The notes under the pieces were generated by a model. The model saw nothing but the letters and a program-made list of their open reading frames with translations. It was not told the DNA's origin and did not search any database. The translations under genes and the position numbers were made by a program. Shown one piece after another: positions 12,954 through 18,428 of a DNA stretch of 18,428 nucleotides. This DNA comes from Ignavibacterium sp037440165 (GTDB taxonomy: Bacteria; Bacteroidota; Ignavibacteria; Ignavibacteriales; Ignavibacteriaceae), in assembly GCF_037440165.1 (NCBI RefSeq), contig NZ_JBBIUQ010000044.1:1-18428 (forward strand), written 5' to 3'. How positions within the stretch are numbered: position 1 is the first letter of the stretch; the number at the start of each line of letters is the position of its first letter.

Positions 12954-14174
12954 ATGAAAAAAATAATTTCAATCTCGCTGATTAGTCTATTATCGCTTAT
13001 AATCTTTGCAAGCTGCAACAAAAAAGTTAAGGAAGAAAACATCTCTAATCTTACTTGGGAAAAAATTGTTGAGAAAGCAAAGGGCAGTGAGCTAACACTA
13101 ATGATGTGGAGCGGAGATCCGTTTATAAATGCTTATATGAATAATTATGTTATTCCCGAAGTAAAAAATAAATTTGGCATTATACTTAACATTAGCGAAG
13201 GGCAAGGCAGTAAAATTGTTCAAATACTTATGGCTGAAAAAGAAGCGGGTAAAAATAAAAGCGAACTTGATATGATGTGGATAAATGGAGAAACTTTTTA
13301 TCAATTACGGCAGATTGATGCTTTGTTCGGTCCATTTTTAGAAAAGTTACCAAACTCTGAGTTAATTGATTTTAATAATCCTTTTATCAAATATGATTTT
13401 CAACAACCAATTGATGGAATGGAATGCCCGTGGGGTAATGTGCAGCTTGCAATTATTTACGATAGCTTAAAAGTTACTGATCCGCCAGAGACTATGGAAG
13501 AGTTGGAATCTTTTGTTAAAAATAATTCGGGTGTGTTTACAATTCCAACCGAGTTTACGGGAATGACTTTACTAAAATCAATGCTGATTGCAATTGCCGG
13601 TGGGCAAGAAGAATTAAACGGCGATTTTGATGAAACAAAGTACAATAAATATTCAGCAAAACTTTGGGAATACATTAACCGTATAAAACCATATTTTTGG
13701 AAAGAAGGAAAAACTTTTCCGCCTACACTTGCGCAAACTCATCAAATGTTTGCAAGCGGAGAACTTTATTTTACATTCAGTAATAACGACAGCGAAGTTG
13801 ATAACAAAGTTTTGCTTGGTTTATTTCCCAATACATCACGATCATATGTATTAAAAACCGGAACGATTCAAAACTCGCATTATATGGGAATTGTAAAAAA
13901 CTCAAGCAATAAAGCTGCTGCAATGGTTGTCTGTAATTTTTTAATTTCTCCCGAAGCACAATTAAAAAAAATGAATCCGGAAGTTTGGGGAGATGGAACA
14001 ATACTAGACGTAAATAAATTGTCAGATGATTATCAAAACAAGTTTAAAAATATTCCGCAGAGAAAATATTCCTTAAAGCGAGACTCTATACAATCAAAAG
14101 CCTTAATGGAGCTTGCACCGGAATATATGATTAGGCTTTATTCTGATTTTAGGAAATATGTAATTGAAAAATAA
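12954..14174 (+). CDS. ABC transporter substrate-binding lipoprotein, YnjB-like
   Basis: A 406-residue protein with a lipoprotein signal (hydrophobic 5-18, lipobox FASC with C21), so it is anchored in the membrane facing the periplasm. The mature part has the pattern of extracellular solute-binding proteins of the YnjB type (LTLMMWSGDPFINAYMNNYV near residues 43-62; PWGNVQLAIIYDS near 159-171). It is followed directly by two permeases and an ATPase, making a complete importer. The substrate is unknown; E. coli YnjB also has no firm ligand. The start follows the terminator closely, and a promoter is not obvious. The general SBP call is secure, the YnjB sub-family less so. Confidence 0.83.
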   Translation: MKKIISISLISLLSLIIFASCNKKVKEENISNLTWEKIVEKAKGSELTLMMWSGDPFINAYMNNYVIPEVKNKFGIILNISEGQGSKIVQILMAEKEAGKNKSELDMMWINGETFYQLRQIDALFGPFLEKLPNSELIDFNNPFIKYDFQQPIDGMECPWGNVQLAIIYDSLKVTDPPETMEELESFVKNNSGVFTIPTEFTGMTLLKSMLIAIAGGQEELNGDFDETKYNKYSAKLWEYINRIKPYFWKEGKTFPPTLAQTHQMFASGELYFTFSNNDSEVDNKVLLGLFPNTSRSYVLKTGTIQNSHYMGIVKNSSNKAAAMVVCNFLISPEAQLKKMNPEVWGDGTILDVNKLSDDYQNKFKNIPQRKYSLKRDSIQSKALMELAPEYMIRLYSDFRKYVIEK

Positions 14175-15021
14175 ATCACAATCATTTTGGCTATCACTCT
14201 TTTTTGCTGTTTCTGTTCTGCCGGTTGTTGCGGGATTTGTGTATGCTTTGCTTTACAGTTTTGGGTTAGCCGGCGTTTATGAAATCGGCTTTACATTAAA
14301 AAACTGGGCAGCTATTTTATCTTCGCCCGAAATTATAAATTCATTTCTTTTTAGTTTTTATATTGCTGTGGTTTCAATTTCAATTGCACTATTTGTTGCT
14401 CTTTGGTTTGTAATAAATTACGGAGCTCATTTTGATAAAGGTATTTTATCTTATGTAATTTATTTCCCTTTGTCTATTCCGGCAATTGTTGCAGCCTTTT
14501 TTATTATTCAACTTCTTTCAAAATCAGGTTTAATATCAAGAATATTTTTTAATCTTAATTTGATAGATAATATTAATTCCTTTCCAGACCTGGTAAATGA
14601 TAATTTAGGAATTGGAATAATTCTTGCACACACTTTGCTTGCAATTCCATTCTTTATAATATTTTTATTGGGATTGTATCATTCGCAAAATCTCGAAAAC
14701 CTTAAGCAGCTTTCCTTTACACTCGGTGCTGATAAAAAGCAAACAACAAAAAGAGTACTTCTGCCAATTCTCTTAAACAAAGTTTATCCAACCATAATAT
14801 TGTATTTTATTTTTGTTTTAAGTTCTTACGAAATTCCACTATTACTTGGTCAGCAATACCCGCAGATGGTTTCTGTGTTTGCAGTGCGTAAGCTGCAGCG
14901 TTTTGATTTAGCCGATATCCCGCAAGCCTATGTAATAATATCAGTTTATGTTTTAATAGTTATCGTTAGTCTGTTCATTCTTTTTAGAAAAAGAAAATTG
15001 GAGTATGACTTTGATAACTAA
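14164..15021 (+). CDS. ABC transporter permease 1 (YnjC-like, first half)
   Basis: A 285-residue integral membrane protein with about six helices. The EAA cytoplasmic loop is near residues 178-205 (LKQLSFTLGADKKQTTKRVL), the contact to the ATPase. It starts at TTG (14164), overlapping the preceding gene by 11 nt; no ATG exists near the N-terminus, and the sequence KNKSQSFWLSLFFAV is a plausible first membrane segment. In YnjC-type systems the two permease halves are often fused; here they are separate genes. Translational coupling to the substrate-binding protein is likely. Confidence 0.87.
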   Translation: MKNKSQSFWLSLFFAVSVLPVVAGFVYALLYSFGLAGVYEIGFTLKNWAAILSSPEIINSFLFSFYIAVVSISIALFVALWFVINYGAHFDKGILSYVIYFPLSIPAIVAAFFIIQLLSKSGLISRIFFNLNLIDNINSFPDLVNDNLGIGIILAHTLLAIPFFIIFLLGLYHSQNLENLKQLSFTLGADKKQTTKRVLLPILLNKVYPTIILYFIFVLSSYEIPLLLGQQYPQMVSVFAVRKLQRFDLADIPQAYVIISVYVLIVIVSLFILFRKRKLEYDFDN

Positions 15022-15778
15022 AAAACTAATTAAATCGTTGGGTATCTTTTTAATTCTATTCCCATTTTTATTTTTACTCGGACTTTCATTTTCGACCAAC
15101 TGGAGATTCCCATCAATCTTGCCTTTAGAAATTACTCCCGATAATTGGTTGGGATTGTTTTCATTCAGCGGAAATCTTTTTGAAAGTTTTATTTTATCAA
15201 TTGTTATTTCAGTTAGTGTTGGTTTGCTATCTACCTTTACCGGATTTTTAGCCGGCAAATATATTTCAGAAACTATAATTAGAGAAAAAATAATATTTCT
15301 ATCTTACTTGCCTTATACACTTTCGCCGGTGCTTTATGCTGCAAGCATTTATTACTACTTCGTATATTTTAATTTAACCGGAAATATCATTGGAGTAATT
15401 GTCGGGCAGATTTTAATTACTTTTCCATTTAGTATTAATCTTTTTACGGGATATTGGAACAGTAGTATTAAAAATCTGGAAAACCTTGTGTTAACTTTAG
15501 GTGGAACGAAACTTCAATCTTATCTCAAAGTATTAATCCCAATTTCAAAGAGGATGCTGTTGATTGTATTTTTTCAAACCTTCATAATTTCCTGGTTTGA
15601 ATATGGTTTAACTACAATTATTGGAGTTGGTAAAATTCAAACATTAACGATACGAGTGTATCAATTTATTAATGAAGCAAATTATTATTATGCTGCGCTA
15701 AGCAGTTGTTTGCTAATAATTCCACCCGCGTTTTTACTATGGTTCAACAAAAAATATGTTTTTAGGAAAATCATTTAA
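15005..15778 (+). CDS. ABC transporter permease 2 (YnjC-like, second half)
   Basis: A 257-residue membrane protein with about six helices and an EAA-type loop near residues 157-182 (LENLVLTLGGTKLQSYLKVL). It pairs with the preceding permease to form the transmembrane channel. ATG at 15005 overlaps the upstream gene by 17 nt. The stop shares one base with the start of the ATPase gene (TAATG). The order SBP-permease-permease-ATPase supports an importer. Confidence 0.87.
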   Translation: MTLITKKLIKSLGIFLILFPFLFLLGLSFSTNWRFPSILPLEITPDNWLGLFSFSGNLFESFILSIVISVSVGLLSTFTGFLAGKYISETIIREKIIFLSYLPYTLSPVLYAASIYYYFVYFNLTGNIIGVIVGQILITFPFSINLFTGYWNSSIKNLENLVLTLGGTKLQSYLKVLIPISKRMLLIVFFQTFIISWFEYGLTTIIGVGKIQTLTIRVYQFINEANYYYAALSSCLLIIPPAFLLWFNKKYVFRKII

Positions 15779-16500
15779 TGTTACTCGAATGTAAAAATAT
15801 TAGCAAGGCGTTCAAAAGTGAAAATGTATTAAACAATCTTTCATTTTATCTTGAAGAACACAAAACACTAAGTATTCTTGGCAAATCCGGCTGTGGTAAA
15901 ACTACTTTACTTAAAATTATTTCCGGGATTATTCAAACTGATAATGGTGATATTTACCTGAGAGGAAACAGGATAAATGACATACCTGTTAACAAAAGAA
16001 ATATTGTTTACTTGTACCAAGAACCACTTTTATTTCCGCATCTTAATGTATTTGAAAACATTGCTTTTAGCTTGCGGTTAAAAAAAATAGACGACCAACT
16101 TGTTCGAACAAAAACAGATGAGATGATAGAACACTTAGAGTTAACTGAACAAAAAGTTAAAATGCCGCATCAATTATCCGGCGGACAAAAACAACGTGCA
16201 GCATTTGGAAGAGCGTTAATAATAAATCCTGTTTTGCTTTTACTCGACGAACCGTTTGGAAACCTTGACTCATCTACCCGCGAAAGTATGCAGAATTTTT
16301 ATAGTAAAATTGCAAACGAATATAAAATTACATCCATTTTTGTAACGCATGATTTAAAGGAAGCGATTATTATGGGTGATAAGATTGGCTTAATGGAAAA
16401 AGGGAAACTAACTATTTTTAACTATGTTGATGATTTTATAAACCATCCGGATACCGGCGTTAGTAAGGAAATTGATTTTTGGAAAAAACTGAGGAATTGA
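15778..16500 (+). CDS. ABC transporter ATPase (YnjD-like)
   Basis: A 240-residue nucleotide-binding subunit with all motifs intact: Walker A GKSGCGKTT (35-43), Q-loop Gln81, signature LSGGQKQR (133-140), Walker B LLLLDEP (153-159), D-loop NLD and H-loop His191 in FVTHD. The length is typical of a short importer ATPase without the C-terminal regulatory domain of MalK-type subunits. The start shares one base with the upstream stop, and the stop shares one base with the downstream ATG (TGATG), so it links the transporter genes to the radical SAM gene. Confidence 0.92.
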   Translation: MLLECKNISKAFKSENVLNNLSFYLEEHKTLSILGKSGCGKTTLLKIISGIIQTDNGDIYLRGNRINDIPVNKRNIVYLYQEPLLFPHLNVFENIAFSLRLKKIDDQLVRTKTDEMIEHLELTEQKVKMPHQLSGGQKQRAAFGRALIINPVLLLLDEPFGNLDSSTRESMQNFYSKIANEYKITSIFVTHDLKEAIIMGDKIGLMEKGKLTIFNYVDDFINHPDTGVSKEIDFWKKLRN

Positions 16501-17444
16501 TGAAAAAAAATTTTAATCACTGTGAATCTATTTACTGGGTTTTCACTCAACTTTGTAATGACAAATGTGACCACTGTTATAATTTATCCGGACCCAAAGG
16601 CGAAAGAATAACTGAAGAAGAATGTCTTTCTATTATTGATAATTTACCCGATAAGATAGATAGACTAATCCTTTCCGGCGGCGAACCTTTAGCCGAAAGA
16701 AAAATACTATATTCAATTTTAGATAAACTTAAAATTAAGTATAAAGATAAAACACAAATTATGCTTCAAACAAACGGAGACCTGTTAAACGAAGAAATTC
16801 TTGATACTCTAATTGAAAAAGGTGTAACAAGATTTGATATAGCGAGTATTGATCGTTACCATAAATTTGCCGGTAAAAGAAAAGATGAAATAACTAAACT
16901 GTTTTTATCTCGTAATATGAGCGACGAGATAACTGAACCGCTTGTGGTAAAAAATATTTATCTTAAAAAAGATAAAGTAAGTTTTGGATTTTGGGGCGCA
17001 ACAGAAGATATGTGGCTGGGAGGAAATTGGGCGCGTGGCAGGGCATTAGAAAAAGATGTTTGGAAAAAAGATCCATCACATAATTTTTGTGCAATACTAT
17101 CCGGTGCAAGAGGATTCTTGGGCGGTGAAGAAGACATTCCACAAGAAGTTTCAATTCAGTTGTGGAAGATTAATCCTTGTTGTCCCGGAACAAAATATCC
17201 ATTGGGCGATGCAAGAAAAGAAAAAGTTGCCGATGTTTTAGAAAGAGTGAGCAAATCAAAAATATTTCATTCACTAAACAAAGGCGATGCATGGAAAATG
17301 GGTGAGTCAATAGGTGTTACAGAAAAGTATGCTAAAGAACGTACTTATGAGCTTAAAAATGTATGTCTTTGGTGCGATGAATTTTTTGAAAATCATTTTG
17401 ATATGAATAAACTTGAACCAAAAAATAAAAACAAAATAAAATGA
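16500..17444 (+). CDS. Radical SAM protein with C-terminal SPASM-like cysteines
   Basis: A 314-residue cytoplasmic enzyme. The radical SAM cluster motif CNDKCDHC (C19, C23, C26) and the SAM-binding GGEP (60-63) are intact. Further cysteines at C197, C227-C228 (INPCCPG) and C289/C292 (VCLWCDEF) could bind an auxiliary Fe-S cluster, as in SPASM/twitch proteins. A distinctive block WGATEDMWLGGNWARGRA (166-182 region) was not matched to a named subfamily. ATG at 16500 is chosen over an in-frame TTG at 16479 because GAGG lies 5 nt upstream and the TGATG overlap with the ATPase stop is typical. It overlaps the next gene by 4 nt. The product modified is unknown: a peptide, a cofactor or the imported compound are all possible. 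Confidence 0.83.
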   Translation: MKKNFNHCESIYWVFTQLCNDKCDHCYNLSGPKGERITEEECLSIIDNLPDKIDRLILSGGEPLAERKILYSILDKLKIKYKDKTQIMLQTNGDLLNEEILDTLIEKGVTRFDIASIDRYHKFAGKRKDEITKLFLSRNMSDEITEPLVVKNIYLKKDKVSFGFWGATEDMWLGGNWARGRALEKDVWKKDPSHNFCAILSGARGFLGGEEDIPQEVSIQLWKINPCCPGTKYPLGDARKEKVADVLERVSKSKIFHSLNKGDAWKMGESIGVTEKYAKERTYELKNVCLWCDEFFENHFDMNKLEPKNKNKIK

Positions 17445-17887
17445 AAACTATATCAGAGAGAAGTTTAGAATTGTTCAAATCGGGTTACTACTGTTCAGAA
17501 AGTATTTTAATTGCGGCGGCGGAAAAACTTGGAATTAAAAGCGAATTAATTCCGCGCATTGCATCTGGATTTGGCAGCGGCATAGCTGAAACAAATGGAA
17601 CTTGCGGTGCAGTGCCCGGAGCTGTTATGGCAATTGGTCTTCTTTGTGGAAGAAACCATTCTACGGAAAACATCGATGTTAATTTTCAACTTACAAAAGA
17701 TTTTGTAGAAAACTTTAAGACAGTATTTAAATCTACTCAGTGTACAGCTTTAACTAAATGTAATCTTTCAACAATTGAGGGCAAAAAGAAATTTAAGAAT
17801 TATAATGCAATTTGCCTCTGCAATGATATTGTTGAAAAGTCGGGTGAAATTTTAGATCAAATATTTGCGGAATATTATGCTGAGTAA
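17441..17887 (+). CDS. C_GCAxxG_C_C family protein
   Basis: A 148-residue soluble protein. The family pattern is seen as C18 (GYYCSES), GTCGAVPG (53-60), C101 and C107, with extra cysteines in CLC (125-127). This family is a small putative redox or metal-binding protein usually found near electron-transfer genes; its biochemical role is not established. ATGA overlap with the radical SAM stop implies translational coupling and makes a supporting role (electron delivery or thiol chemistry for the radical SAM enzyme) plausible. This role is inference from position only. Confidence 0.85.
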   Translation: MKTISERSLELFKSGYYCSESILIAAAEKLGIKSELIPRIASGFGSGIAETNGTCGAVPGAVMAIGLLCGRNHSTENIDVNFQLTKDFVENFKTVFKSTQCTALTKCNLSTIEGKKKFKNYNAICLCNDIVEKSGEILDQIFAEYYAE

Positions 17888-18428
17888 AAATAAAGTTGTA
17901 GTTATCATCCCTGCTTTTAATGAAGAAGAATCACTGCCAAGAGTTATAAAGGACATACCTGATTTCGTTGATCAAATAATTGTAGCGAATAATGGCTCAA
18001 CTGATAGAACTGCAGAAGTGGCTCTTAATACAGGTGCCATTGTTGTAACAGAAAATGAACGCGGTTATGGTGCCGCTTGTCTTAAAGCGATTGAGTTTAT
18101 CAAAGATAAAAACTTTGACATTGTTGTTTTTTTAGATGGTGATTACAGTGATCATCCTGAGGAAATGCTGAGCGTTGTTGAACCAATAATAAAAGTTAGT
18201 TGTGATATGGTAATTGGCTCTCGTATGATTGGCAAAAGAGAAGAAGGAGCTATGCTTCCACAAGCTATTTTCGGAAATTGGTTAGCCACTTTCCTAATTA
18301 AACTGTTCTGGAATTATAAATTCACTGACCTCGGTCCGTTTCGCGCAATTAAATATGACTCGTTGATTAAGTTGAATATGGTTGATCGTAATTATGGCTG
18401 GACGGTTGAAATGCAAATCAAAGCTGCA
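17877..18428 (+). CDS. GT2 family glycosyltransferase (partial, runs off window)
   Basis: 184 codons are visible with no stop before the window end. The DPM1-like GT2 pattern is clear: VVVIIPAFNEEESL (7-20), ANNGSTDRT (37-45), ERGYGAA, the metal site FLDGDYSDHP (near 84-93) and GSRM (near 114). DPM1-type enzymes transfer a sugar from a nucleotide sugar to polyprenyl phosphate or another acceptor. ATG at 17877 overlaps the preceding gene by 11 nt. The C-terminal part, including any membrane helices, is outside the window, so the exact class is open. Confidence 0.88.
   Translation, partial: MLSKNKVVVIIPAFNEEESLPRVIKDIPDFVDQIIVANNGSTDRTAEVALNTGAIVVTENERGYGAACLKAIEFIKDKNFDIVVFLDGDYSDHPEEMLSVVEPIIKVSCDMVIGSRMIGKREEGAMLPQAIFGNWLATFLIKLFWNYKFTDLGPFRAIKYDSLIKLNMVDRNYGWTVEMQIKAA

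Noticed and set aside
16479..16499. TTG start for the radical SAM gene
   Set aside because: ATG at 16500 has GAGG 5 nt upstream and a typical TGATG overlap with the ATPase stop.
16500..17444. Radical SAM protein as ArsS (arsenosugar enzyme)
   Set aside because: The cysteine pattern and C-terminal blocks do not match my memory of ArsS, so the transferase context alone was not enough to name it.

Overview
The window is AT-rich (by eye about one third G+C). It looks like a chromosome of a free-living member of the Bacteroidota/Ignavibacteria/Chlorobi (FCB) group. The clues are a large TonB-dependent receptor with an N-terminal carboxypeptidase-regulatory-like domain, a SpoVG homologue, a tRNA without an encoded CCA, the general protein style, and CRISPR repeats of the GTTTTAATCGAAC...GTGGAATTGA type. 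Clear Shine-Dalgarno sequences before several genes fit Ignavibacteria better than Bacteroidia. The lineage is an inference from style, not a measured placement.

Region 1-600 is the trailing end of a CRISPR array running left to right; its leader lies outside the window. Its repeats are unusual. A common frame (GTTTTAATCGAAC ... GTGGAATTGAGAT) carries one of two unrelated palindromic inserts. One form is 49 nt (units at 47, 132, 384, 471 and the decayed last unit at 555) and the other is 43 nt (units at 227 and 305). One 36-nt spacer occurs twice (11-46 and 348-383), and one 46-nt spacer contains its own inverted repeat. No cas gene was recognised in the window. Region 601-1510 has no intact gene, only short coding-like fragments on both strands, and ends in a bidirectional terminator.

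Region 1517-3985 holds a divergent pair, an ARPP-1/DUF6569-family protein (minus) and a WYL-type transcription regulator (plus). A perfect 10+5+10 inverted repeat, the probable operator, lies between them. A SpoVG-family gene and tRNA-Arg(ACG) on the minus strand follow.

Region 4436-12888 is a plus-strand cluster. It encodes a membrane flavoprotein/polyferredoxin fusion with an apparently permuted FAD-binding domain, a GT2-DUF2064 two-domain transferase fusion, an exported DUF547 protein, a second diverged DUF2064 protein and a TonB-dependent receptor, and a terminator closes the stretch. The two transferase domain types are those named 'rSAM/selenodomain-associated transferase' 2 and 1, and DUF547 genes are, from memory, found near them in arsenosugar-type clusters. 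Neither ArsS nor ArsM is recognised here.

Region 12954-18428 is one tightly overlapping operon: a lipoprotein substrate-binding protein, two permeases and an ATPase (YnjBCD-like ABC importer), a radical SAM protein with extra C-terminal cysteines, a C_GCAxxG_C_C-family protein and a GT2 glycosyltransferase cut by the window edge. Every junction overlaps by 1-17 nt. Together the two plus-strand blocks suggest uptake of an unidentified small compound across both membranes, followed by redox/radical chemistry and sugar or nucleotidyl transfer. The substrate cannot be read from the sequence.
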